Assembly: GCA_013398295.1 (NCBI GenBank)
Contig: VZSF01003927.1
Coordinates: forward strand, 505,943 to 569,942
Direction: 5' to 3'
Source: Chionis minor
Lineage: Eukaryota > Chordata > Aves > Charadriiformes > Chionididae
DNA: 64,000 bases
The stretch's first letter is position 1. Each line of letters begins with the position of its first letter. Positions 1-11,862 of this stretch are shown here, piece after piece. The notes beneath the pieces were generated by a model. It saw only the letters and a list, made by a program, of their open reading frames with translations, did no database searches and was not told the origin of the DNA. The translations under genes and the position numbers were made by a program.

Positions 1-255
1 GGGAACAAAAGCATGGACATTGAGTTGAAAGAAGAAGAGGTTCAGGCTGAATATAAGGAGACATCATGGGAGCAGTCAAGTAGAGGAACATCTTGTCCAA
101 AGAGGTTGTGTCATCTCCAGCTTTGGAGGTTTTCAACACCCAATTCGATAAAGCCCTGAGTAACCCAATTTGACCCATAGCTGACCCTGTCAGTGCAGGA
201 GGTTGTACTAGAGATCTCCTGAGACCCCTTCCAATAGGAATTATCCTATGATCCT
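1..255 (+). mobile_element. CR1 LINE fragment, 3' end, cut by window edge
   Basis: The stretch matches the 3' portion of an avian CR1 retroposon in sense orientation. It has the conserved 'aggttcaggctgaatataag' block, an 'agaggttgtg' block, 'cctgagtaaccc', and the terminal 'ggttgtactagagatctcc' followed by 'ttatcctatgatcct'. The last of these is a degenerate form of the short ATTCTATG-like tail that ends CR1 elements. CR1 normally inserts as a 5'-truncated copy, so only the end of ORF2 and the 3' UTR are expected. The 5' limit is unknown because the element runs off the window. Scattered substitutions against the family pattern, recalled rather than aligned, suggest an old copy with no intact coding frame. 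Confidence 0.85.
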
Positions 256-3200
256 GAATTACCAGTCACCTCCGTGGACCAAGCAAGAAAAAAAGGGTAA
301 GTTGTTCATCACGAGCAATACAATGTCCTCTCCAACAGCACAGCAAGTGTTGCTTATTGTTCCAACAACAAATAAATTACATGCTAGATTGAATTTACAG
401 AGGATAGGAAATCACACATATTGCCTAGGTTTTCTTAGTGTAGCTGGTCTTAGAAAGGAAATAACGTGCCTCATTTTTGTTTGTGTTGTAGCCTCTAAAA
501 ATTGGCTTAATTTAAAATTCTGGAGTCATACTCTTGAGGTTAAAGGCTCTGGCTTTTTGATTAATGTAAGCATGGTCCTGAGTTTTAGCTGAAATGGAGT
601 CATAAAGAGAAAGATTGTCTAGGCAGTCTGTCTAAGGCAGGTGTGTTTTCCTCATCTCTGGTTTTGAAGTAAACCAAAGAAGAGCAAGTAGATATTTCCT
701 CTAATTTAAGTCTGTGCCTGAAAAATTTGTGTCACAGGCAGCCACTTGTTTTGATCGAGCCACGATTTCAGAAGAGATTATGCTTTTAGATCACACTGCT
801 TGAATTGTCTTGCGCAAGAGAGTTCTAAAAAATTAGGTCATAGTAAATACAAACGAGCAGTATTACCAAAAAAACTCTCAACCCCAAGACACTAAATCTG
901 CTCAAATGCGGCAAATAAAATAAGTCAATCTTTGCAGTCTTCTGAGTTTACACTAAGTTCTAACTCTGGCATTCCAAACAGAAAAATACCTAACAATCTA
1001 GTTCCTAAATATTGCGCATGAAGTAGAGAGAGGATTTAGAAGTCTCAAACTTCAAACAGTGCTGTGATAGATATGCTCAAAGACTCTCCAAGACTTTATA
1101 AAACATTGCCACATCTGTGGTCTATCCCTGTTTCCCAAATACTCCAGAAGTGACAGATGCAGTTAATCAGAACTGACCATTAAATATATCTTACTGATTA
1201 CGTTGGATTTAAAACATTCACTGTTAAAAACCAGGCAGGTTATCTTTCCTGAAATGTATGGGGAGTAAACATGAAAATACAAAATTCCTATGTTCGGTCA
1301 GAAGAGAATGCTATGGGTTACAATTATGCATCCATCGAAGGAGACAATTCTGGTTTCGGTTCAGAATTATTTTATATAAATAACATTTTTCTTGGACTAG
1401 TTTGAAAGCTTACCTCTAAGTGCTGTGACTTTATTATGTTTATTACTTGCTTCACTTTCCTAGGAAGCCGAAGGGGAAAACAACATCTATCAAAGAGAAC
1501 GATTTCCAAATCAGGTCGTCTACATCCAGGCAAGCTGCATCAAAATAACAGGCCTTGCAGGCTTGGCATCCAGAGACTGATCTGTGCTTTAAAAGTATTT
1601 GGCAGCCGTGATTTTTACTGCCTGTCAGCAGGAGATCAGAGGACAGATAACCTCAAATGAGTAGCTGATTAGCCCATCCTTCAGAAGCCATCCCATAGAA
1701 CTGCCAGCCTTGCCAATTATCACCTCTTTTTTTTCCCTCTCCTCTTCGCATGTAGATGTTGAGGAGGTACAGCCATTAACATAAAATCCAGATGGGTTTG
1801 TTCCATCAGATTTCCTTCTGGCCTGATCAGGAGACGATTCATTGAGAACTTGCTGGAGCACATTTGATCCATCTTCAATGAGCGTATTGCATCACCTCAG
1901 AAACTGCTGGACAGAGCTGTCTAGTTATGTTTAACTCCACCAACGTTATAAATTACTACATCAACTAAATGTACATTCCATTGATTAGCTAATTTTATTG
2001 CAAAACTATTGGGAAGACTGAGAAATTACTTTGAACCTTCTTGAGCATAGTGGGAATCATCTTTCTTTAGCTGATAAGGAAAAAGCCTTTGATCTTCAGA
2101 TCTGCCCGAAATGAGAGCGTGAGTTGGAGAAAACTGGCTAAAGATCAATCCAAACAAAATGGAAGAGAGTCTAATAGGTGAAAAACATCTGCCTTTAAAT
2201 AACAATTAGAGCTGACTGAAATTTGTGAGACATATCTAAAGGCTATGCTGGAATGATGTGTTTCCTTCTGCTTTGCCCATCCTGTGTCTAACAGCAAGTT
2301 TCTTGTTTGTTTCTGGCACAGGTTTGTTGAAGTGTCTTTTATCATCTGTAGCTGGTAGTCATTTTCTTTACAGTTGCTCCCATTTCTTGGGTCTCTCTCT
2401 CATAAGGAGAATTATTCTTGCATACTTTTGGTTTCATTAGCAACAACATTGCCTTTGAGACTTGACGGTTCTGCCTCTGCAAGTGAAGGGTTTTCTTTGC
2501 AGAGCTATCTGCTACAGACAATCCTCCAGCACCTTTAATTACTTCCCAGAGAACAGAATTTTTAAAGACATATTTTCAGTTTGAATCATTAAAGCTTCAT
2601 AAGCAGAATGCTGCTTTCTCCTGTTTTCTTGAGATGATGTATAGTAAATGTGTTGGTTACTGAAAACTAAACAGTACATCTTTATTTTACCCTGATTATA
2701 GTTGTAACACATATATAATTGTTTGTAAATTGCAGTGATGGAAAATTATCTTACAACATGTACACTAGACTAATTGCCGCTAATAAAAGCCTTGGAATTT
2801 CCCTATGAATATATGCAATCCATACAGGAGGTTCCAATGAATCTGACTAAAAATTTCACCTTTCTTATTTTATGCTACAGAGGTTACAACATATGTTTCT
2901 CTGGCTAAAAAAAGACTTCAAATAATGATAAATAGCCTCCCATGACATTTAAGCATTTTCATCCCATAAGTCCACAGGCTGCAGACCAGTCTGTAGGCCA
3001 AGTTCCGAAATTCTTACTCATTTCTTCAGCAAAGATACAACGCTTTCCTTCTGCTTTTGCCTTCCCAACTGAAAAAGGAGTCAATTTCAACACATTATAA
3101 CCATGGATGAATTTAAAAAGAATTTCAGGGGAAAAAAAATGAGATCTGACTAGCTATGAGCAAATGCCAAGAGAGGCACAGGAAACCTTAGAACACATCA

Positions 3201-6200
3201 CATTCAAATGCACGTTCAAAGCAGCTAATTCAAATTTCATCAACTGGCCAAGATTTTGACATTATTTGCCTTGATTCAAAGTACTGACTGTGGTGTACAA
3301 CTTCTGTCAAATAGAGATTTTAACATGGAATGTCAATAATCTCTGTTTCAGCTAGAAAAATGAAGCTCTTCACAGAAAAAAAAGCTCTCATTGTGAAGAT
3401 TTTAGCAGACCATTATCTATGGCAAGCTGTTACAGCAGTATGAATCCATCCCCTGCTAGAGGGACAAGTACAAGGTTCTCATTTCAGCTCCGCTTAAGAG
3501 CATAAGTGAGGCCTGAAGTCCTGTGTTATTTTTTCACATAAAGAAAAGCTCTCCTTAAAGATAAAGAGACTTTGATGCCAGAGATTTAAGCACCAGCATC
3601 TATATGGCACTTTGTGAAAAGAGCCCATTAACTTCAAAGCTTTCTGTCCACCACTACAGGAGAAAACATGAATGTCTCAAGATCTGGTCATGTTTAATTT
3701 ATGAGAAAATGTGTCTGTCAATTTTAGATAAATCATCTTCTAGCCCAAATACAGCTTTTATTTTATCTTCCAAAGTACAAATTATTTCAGGTGGTGAATG
3801 TTAATCGCACTTTTTTACTTTGTTTTTGTTTCTGAGTAGTTTGTCACACTACCTGACTGGAAATTCTTAGGTGGTTTAAAGGAGGTATGGCGCAATGCTG
3901 CTAGAATGAATCGTGGGATGAGTGTGAATTCTGTGCATTCTTTGAAAAAGGTATCACAGTGTGCCATGGCCCAATAGATTGCAAGACTCATTTACTTGGG
4001 TTTGTGTCACTCGAAAATTTTTAGACAGTTTCGCCATCAAATCAAAAGGAAAAGCTGCTGACTCTTGTAATCTGTATCAAAGTAGTAAGGTTTGGGATTT
4101 TCAGTTGACAAAATTACGACAGACTGGATTTCTATACTCTGCAACACTGGACTTTATCTGCATCTTAGGAAGAATCTAACATTCATAATACAATCCTTCA
4201 AGAAGTCCTACATATTTTTAGACAACTGTGTCTGACTTAAGTCAGACCAAAACATTAGACTTATCCTTACTGCATGATACTAAGGTACTTCCTTTTCTCT
4301 AAGAGATGAAGTGAGAAAACTAAATCCCGTGAAAATGAATATATTATCTTTCTGCCAGTTATTTTTTCCTTATTTTTTTCTTTTGTCAAAGATATATGAA
4401 TAAATTAAAAGCTAACTAATGGAGTCAGTAGAAAAACATTTGACTCATTCACAGTAAGGTCGAGCATTCTGAAGGCATTTTGAAACGTTCTGTATGAATA
4501 GGCATAGGAAATTTAGTCTGAGAATATGTCTACTTGAGTCTCCTTAAATTCACTGTCTACAGAGTCCTTGGCACAAGAACTTATCCTGATAAAGAGTTAG
4601 AAATGCTGGTGCTGTCATTCATCCAAATATTAACTTCCACAATTATTATGGAACAAAGAATGGCAAGAAAATAACCAAGTCCTTTATATTTCATTATGTT
4701 CTACTGAAGCTACGTTTGGATGTGGTTAAGTCTGCAGTTAGGCACAGTTAGGGCAATTTTGAACTAGCTTTCTTCTACCTGGGTGGGATAACAGTGGAAC
4801 TGATGACAGAAAGGCATGGACTTCAGCACTTGTCCGCATTTGCCTGAGCATTTACTTAGGTGACTAGAACCTGCACCATCATGTCTTCATTGTTATTTTT
4901 ATCCAAGTTGAGTCAAACAAAGCTAGCTCATCCACCCCTCTTCGTGTTGCAGTCGCATTGCCCTGATCAGTGGACAAAGCCTTCGACAGGCTGCCATTAT
5001 GGGACACAGTGAGTACCCTGCTCTCCTTGCTCCCTTTGGGAAGGCCACAAGTGCTGAACTTGGATTATTCTCTTGAGTGCCATGACTGCTTTTTACTGGC
5101 ATCTACAGAGATAAAATCACCCCACCAAAAAAAAATGTAAAGACTTGGTTTATGGTTAATCCACCATCTGCTCTGTGTAGCTCTTTATTTGCATACTACA
5201 TCTTTTCACCACATGCACATCGGGCAATCCCAGAATAGCTGCCTTTCTCCATTGTAAGACTTCCACCAATAATTATGGAACTGTATAGAAGCAGGCTGTT
5301 GCTGGAATTACATCCTAATGAACTACCACATCACAACACCCATACACACATTGGTATGTTCCTAACCTTACATCCTTCTTTTACTGTTCGCACCCTAAAT
5401 CTGCTCACAAAATGTCCCATTTAACATCTGGTAGGTATGCACTGGAAATAAAACCCTATTTTTTTTTTTTTAAATCAGCTTTTGTTCAACAAGATGGCGG
5501 TACTGTAGCAAAGAAGACTGATGACAGGACAGGCACAGTAGATTTTAGAAATTTTTGTCAGAATACTGTTGGGATGTTGGTTTCAATTTTGTAATCAGAA
5601 ACATTGCTCTGGAAATGGATTTCAGCGATGTAGCCCCATATTATCAGGAAGCAGAAGTATGTCATTAGTGTAGTTAATGCAAATAGATCGTATCTTCTCA
5701 TCTTTCTGGAGAATATTTGCAATCAACTGTTTCACAATGGGTTTAAAAGATTACCCAAATAAATGACCTGGCAGATAACTTTACCTAGGAAATCAGTTCA
5801 AGAAAACTGAAAACTATTTTCAAGTTATTTGTAAACACATAAAGAGAAGGAAAATAAAAGTTTATCAACCTTTAAATGATTGTGTAATAGTAATTCCTTT
5901 GAGGAACAGGGAAAGTGAAGGAGAAGAAGATGCCACCTGAATTTCTAGTTAGCAATCTGTCTTCATCTATGCAATTAATTAGATTTTGCAACACTGTATT
6001 TGATAATCCTATACATTTCATTTTGTTTCCAGATTAAATTGTATCCTAGTTTGCTATGGTCTTTGCCACACGCATATCACCACCCCCGCAAAGCCAAAGA
6101 AAAAGCTCTAAGCAATTTCAAAAAGTCAATAGCATCATTTTACTATGAAAATATAGCAAAATACATAATAACTCCGGAATAAAAAAATCGAGTCTGCCAT

Positions 6201-7295
6201 GGTTTCTTGCCGAGGACCTTTCCTGTAAACACTCTTGTCTTCCCATCCACCATGTAAACTTTTCAGAAAGAAAAGGTGACAATGATTTGCTCACCTGAAC
6301 TTTTCTTCCAGTGTTTCTTATCTACAGAGGAATATATTTCCTTTTAAGCATCTCATTGAGTATTTGATGTCTTTTTTCAAGAGAAACACAACAAGTTCTG
6401 CAAAAACTATTTGTTGCTTTTGAGAAAAACTTTGGAAAGTATTGGCAGAAAGGTATGTTTTGTCACATACGCTTTTACACTTCACTGGTTTACCCTTGAA
6501 GAAAAAGCTAAATCATACAGATAAAGTAGGAATTGCAAGATTACAGAAGACAACAACAACAAAACCAACCAAAATTAAACAGGCAAAGTATTCGGTTTGC
6601 TTGAAATATTTTTGACTTAAAAACATTATCTTAACCAGCAAATTCTTCTGGATTTGATTTGTCACCTCTAGAATGAAATCTCTTTATCACATTACTAGTC
6701 AGCTGAGCCATAAAAATCCTTAAACTGCCTATTAAAGAAAAAGAAAAGGAAAAAAAACCAAACAAAAAAGCCCAACAAAATCTCAAACAGTGTCTGTCAG
6801 TTTCTTTCCTAAAGACAGAAGGCATATGTGATACAGATTATAAACGAGATGTTCACTGTCTAATCCTGCTATGTACTTCAACGGATGAGGATACTTCTCC
6901 ACGTGCATTTTGTTTGTCATGAAGACACAGCAGTTCCTACTGAGGCACCAGCAAGCTGGACATTTCCATACTAAAGCAATGATCAACCACTATTGTGATT
7001 AATTCTGGGTCTAACACTCCTCCTCAGAGGAGTTAACTCTGTACAAGGAGGAAGACTGTGGTTAGGTTGAGGAAGGGTCAAAGTTCCAAGTCTGACCTTG
7101 AGATTGTTTTTCCTGAAAAATAAAGTTATAATCTGGGCATTTTATAAACTAAATATCTTTCCTCTCCCTTTCTCTAAATTAGTCCTAGGCACAATAACAA
7201 AACCAGGTATCACAAATTTTCTGGACACAGAATAGTTAATTAGCACATTGATGTAATTTCTCATTTTACCTTACAATAGGATTTGCAGATAACAG
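256..7295. other. Unique AT-rich non-coding DNA
   Basis: No exon, RNA gene or recognisable transposon is visible. Open frames here are at most about 115 codons, overlap one another on both strands and carry no recognisable domain. Landmarks are a perfect 18-bp palindrome at 4230-4247, a T-run near 5460-5472, and A/C-rich simple tracts around 6540-6560 and 6746-6780. The short match to a retroelement-like peptide near 4969-5000 is too brief to call. Confidence 0.6.
4230..4247. repeat. Perfect 18-bp palindrome
   Basis: The sequence gtctgacttaagtcagac equals its own reverse complement, with the centre at the AflII-like cttaag. There is no loop, so it could bind a symmetric dimeric protein or be coincidental. 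Flanking bases (t and c) do not extend the symmetry. Confidence 0.8.
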
Positions 7296-7705
7296 GATCA
7301 AAGCATAATTCAGATTGGAAGGGATCTCAGGAAGTTTCTAGCCCAACCTCCTGTACTTAGCTGGGTCAGCTATAGGTCAAACCAAGTTACTCAGGGCTTT
7401 GGTCACTCCGGTCTCGAAAATCTCCAAGGCTGGAGACAGGTCATGCTCTCCAGGCAAGCTGTTCCACTGCTTAATTGCTCTCATAATTTCTCCTTATATT
7501 CAGTCTAAACAGCTCTTGCTTCAACTTAATGTTCTTTCTTGTCCAGCCCTTGTGCACCACTGAACACACAGCCTGGCTCTATTTTCTTAGTAACTTTCTT
7601 GTAGGTACTGGGAGGCTGCTGTTAGGTCCCCCAAAAGCTGTACCTTCTCCAGACTGAACAAGCCTAGTTCCTTCAGCTCTTGGTAGCTCTCTACTGAGCT
7701 TGCTA
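7296..7705 (-). mobile_element. CR1 LINE fragment, decayed
   Basis: Read on the plus strand, this is the reverse complement of a CR1 3' end. It begins with a degraded tail and 'cagattggaagggatctcag', then 'tctagcccaacctcctg', 'tctccaaggctggagac', 'gttccactgcttaattgctc', 'cttgtccagcccttgtgcac' and 'ctgtaccttctccagactga'. The order of blocks follows the family from the 3' end inward for about 400 bp, after which similarity fades near 'ctctctactgagcttgc'. The element is 5'-truncated and clearly more diverged than the copies at 15.6 kb and 59.5 kb. No ORF2 frame survives. Confidence 0.85.
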
Positions 7706-10700
7706 TAGTTTATCCTATAGCAGGCTGAGGTCATTGTTTGTAAACTGAGTTAATCTCAAAGGACAAACCAATGTAACTTTGTATCCTCTTCAGAACAGGA
7801 ATTTCTTGAGAGCAAAACTTTATTTTCAAAAGCCTGAGAAGGTGGGAATGCTGGTGTCCACGAGGTAAGGTGAGAAGTTACCTCATTTTCTACCCCGCTA
7901 CTTATAATATTTGCAAAATGGATGCCCTCTAAATTGTTGTAACATGCTAGTGAAACAATCTGAATAGGATACACTCAGGTGCCTATTGAACAATATTCAA
8001 CTGCCCAATAAAATAAACTATTCAAAGGAAATGTTGGGTCTTGAACTGCACCCTTCATCTTCTATTTCCACCTGATAGCCTTTAATGGCCTTTACCACTA
8101 TTGACAGAGACACTATGGCTTCTACCCCATGAAGGCCAGATTTGCCACTAAATGGAAAGAGAACTTGATCCTTCAGAAAAAAGGCAAATCTATAGTAACT
8201 TAAACATTTGATGACTTATTTATACAGCTCCAGAATTAGGATTGTAGGCATTGGTAGGAAGCCTTCGGTCAGATTTGGCAGATTAATTCAATGATGTTAC
8301 CCACAACTATGTAGAAAATTATTGAGAAGTTGCTTTCCATAGTCTAACAGGAAATAACTTGTACTAAGAAGGACCTATTTTAAGAAGCATAATATAAGAT
8401 TGTCACAATTTGAATTGTTGACTGGAACTGGGTTTGACACACTTCATAGGATGTACTGTTCTTTCTCCCTCAAGTTGTTTCAACATGAAAATATGATCAT
8501 CCACTAAAATAAGGGAGATACTTAGTGCCAAGGAATGCTAAAGCAATTTTGGGGTCGGGGATGGGATATGGTAATAAATATTCGTTAAAGCATTTTAATT
8601 TCAAAATGATAGTTTTACCATCCTAACTTGTAGGGTAAATAAATGATCTTGCCTTTTCCTGAGTTTTCTACAATTAAGCTTTGTCAAGAATTTCCAATAG
8701 GTTTAGTTTATATGCAAAACAAAGTATCTGAATCCTGAAGTTTTAAAAATTCTGTCTGGCAAACCTCCTGCAATTTGAGATTAAATTGCCAACAGCTAAA
8801 TGTGGCAGCTCTTGCTTCTTTAGGCATTGACATGAAAATCCAAGGAATGTATCTTCTGCCAGAAAAGGATCTTATCCTGTAATAATTGTTCATCATTATG
8901 GTATTTTTCTGCCACTGACTTTGGCATATTCTTTTTAATTAATACTTGTACTCCTGCTAGATAGTTTCAATGTATGAGTCATTTTAAACAACAACTCTCC
9001 ATTAATAAAATAACACTCAGATTGAAACTGTACTAAGAGTCTGCAAATAAAGTATTAAAACCTCCAGGCAATGAATAAAATTGGAGTGGTTATAGAAATT
9101 GCTTTGAACTGTACAGTTTCAGAGCTGGAGTCTCAGCTGAAGGAAAACAGGTTAGGATTATCTCACACTACATCAGCTGTAACTCCAGCTATCAGGTGCA
9201 GTTTTTTCTATAGTCAAGGGGAATGTGTAACTGGTTTAGATAAAATAATGTCCAAAGTGACTTTTTGCTCAATGTTAAACTTAACTCTTCAAGCATCTGC
9301 CTCTGCAATCTCTAACTCTTACTGAAAATACTGGTAGGAAAGGACATTATTATCAAATTCTCTAGAATCATAATGAATCAATCTTGTAAGCAGTCCTAAG
9401 AATCCTCCTCTCAAGTTCAAATCTTGTTATTTGGATTTATGGATACTTCCTTGAATAAAATTTCTGAATTATTTCATGTCATATTCAGACTTACTTTAAA
9501 ACAGAGATTTGTGAAAAACTCAAAATTTAGTGTCTATACTGTGCTAACTCTGATTCACATTTTACTAATATTTTTTACTGAAATATGCCTAGAAAGAGTT
9601 GATTCCTAATCCTACCTCTATATTCTTCTTCTTTCCATATAGTGCACAGCATAAGGCGCTGGTAGTTTTCCATGAAAACTGATGCATTTAGAGGAAATGT
9701 CAGGACATGCCAGCTCCTCAGCCTTTCTTAGTACTCACAGTCCTTTCTCAGTCTTTCTTCTCTTCATGAAAGAATGCATGTTCAGCCTTGTAATGCAATC
9801 TGCCTTGCTGCTGCTTATTCAATGAAACCCTCATAACTGCTGACAGAAAAGCTGCAAGAAGTTGCTGCAAGAAGCTGGAAGAAGTTCAGCCGAGCTATTA
9901 TTTTTTTATTGAAATTTTGGAAGGCAGATTGTCATGATTTCTGCATCTCAGTTCACAGAGCAGAACAACAGAGAACGTTGGTGCTCAGGTAAATTAGTGG
10001 CAAACTGGCAGCCAGGCAACAGAGACAAGAAGTAACACGAACCTCTAATGCTCTCCAGCAAAAAATCACTTCCAGAGTGGAAAAAGACTTCAATAATCTG
10101 ATTTCATGTGTCTTAATCTTGTATTTTTAATACTACAATATACTGATACTGATTAGCTAAGGGAGAAGCAAACAGACTGTTTATAAAATGCTGCTTATGC
10201 ACTCTATTATAACGATCCCCAAAAAAGCAGCATTTTAACCTCGTTTCCTGAAGAAACTAGACTTACTTCATCACACTCTCCTAATAACATCACTAAGCTG
10301 ATTGTAACCAAAAGCGATGAGAGGTAAAGGCATTGTAAAGACACTGCATTTCTACAAGCTTCACAGGGGTAGGGCAGTATATAGCAAAAAATGGATCTTA
10401 TTAATGCATTATTAAAAAAGCTTTCCATTTACATCAATTAATTGAGATGCCACAAATAAATCATTAGTTCTGCCACTCATGTAACCACTTTCTGATGTTT
10501 CATCATCAGAATTCAGCAAGGTGGCATGGGAATGTTAAATATCTCATTATTTAAATATACAAGTGCCTGAATGCTGAAGTTCTCTTATATTTTAAATTCA
10601 GAAATTCAGCGTAGTATTTTATGGGCATGGTATGACAAGTGTTTTATGTTGAATGAGGATGATTACTGGCATTCATAATATCTTAATATAGTACATAATT

Positions 10701-11798
10701 TATTAATCAATCAGTAAAGCTAGGGAAAGAGTTCCCCTTTAAATAAAGCCCCTTGTAGGACATGTACATTCAGAAATACATATCGCCGTAATCTTTGTCA
10801 GTTTAGAAAGATTAATTAATCAAAATAAACAATAATAAACTGGAGTGATGTGTCACCTTGTATGTGATCATGGTGCATTTTCATGTATTTTCAGAATTGC
10901 AGTGCTGTTTCTACAGAACATCATGGTCTGTGCTTACAACAAATTTATAGAACAGCAGAGTGCTTAGCTTTAGGAGCTGGCTTGTCAGCACTATCAGGTT
11001 AGGGTACTGTGGTGAACCTTCTGAGGCGTACATGTGGTAGACTTCCCAAAATTCAATGTACAGAGGATTTAAATGAATATTAAGAACATGGATACTGCAG
11101 TACTGAAGCACGCACATGAAGAAAGTGAATTTTAGGCAGAGTAGTTTCTACTCTCACCTAAAATAGTTCTCATAAGCCAGTATTCAATCACTTAATCTGT
11201 AACTGAGACCATCCGTTAATTGCAACCTCTTTCTCTCAGAAGCAGACGCTTCTAATTAAAATCACCACTGATTACTGATAGACAACCTGAGCTCAAGGGA
11301 TAGCTAGTGTTCAGAGGTTTTCAAGCCACCACCACAGAGTAAAAAGAGGAAAATAAAAGTTAACTAATGCAATTTAAATAGCCTTTCTTGCTCCTTTCAA
11401 AAAAATACAAGGAACTCGGTTACCTGAAATTTCTGGTAGATAAATAATGTATTAATAATTACAGGAGAAAAGTAGCAACCAGGAAAAAACGTAAGGCTCC
11501 AGAATGCAAGATATACCCAACGTGAGCTACTGTTGCAGGATGAAACTCTTCTCATTTTTTCTGAGTCATATAGTAAATATTTCATGTGAGCCAGAATTTA
11601 CCAAAATATGGGATTATATGGAAAGTATGTGAAACATACACAAGGCAAAGCCACTACGATATCAACCTCTTGTCTCCACAGGATTTTCCAACCTGGCCTC
11701 AATCTGGTATCTTGAGTATGATTCTGTAAGTGGAGTATATCCAAAGGAGCTTCAAAAGCTGGCCTTCTGATTCAATTGAAAGAGTAATAGACCAACCA
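7706..11798. other. Unique AT-rich non-coding DNA
   Basis: No gene or classified repeat is visible. A small tandem duplication, gctgcaagaagtt followed by gctgcaagaagct and a partial third unit, lies at 9851-9893. Open frames are shorter than 85 codons and unrecognised. Confidence 0.6.
9851..9893 (+). repeat. Short tandem repeat, 13-bp unit, about 2.8 copies
   Basis: The units gctgcaagaagtt (9851-9863) and gctgcaagaagct (9864-9876) differ by one base and are followed by ggaagaagttc, a degraded third copy. This looks like slippage in purine-rich sequence; no function is implied. Confidence 0.75.
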
Positions 11799-11862
11799 AA
11801 GAATCATGGAAAAGTAGGTCAGAATTGATCTCAAGGAATAATTAGTCCCTTCCCCTGCCAAA
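11799..11862 (-). mobile_element. Possible very old CR1 3' end
   Basis: The series 'agaatcatgga', 'gatctcaaggaataattagt' and 'cccttcccctgcc' follows the order of a reverse-complemented CR1 3' terminus (tail, the ggaccttaaggatcat block, then the ccaacccctgcc block), but many positions differ. The stretch is short, so this is a tentative call. A profile search against avian CR1 subfamilies would settle it. Confidence 0.45.

Noticed and set aside
248..592. 114-codon frame beginning in a CR1 tail
   Set aside because: It starts in the retroposon tail and continues into unrelated AT-rich DNA; no protein family is recognised.
4969..5000. Short peptide resembling a reverse-transcriptase 'KAFDR' motif
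   Set aside because: Only about ten codons look similar and flanking sequence shows no retroelement order; chance is the simplest explanation.
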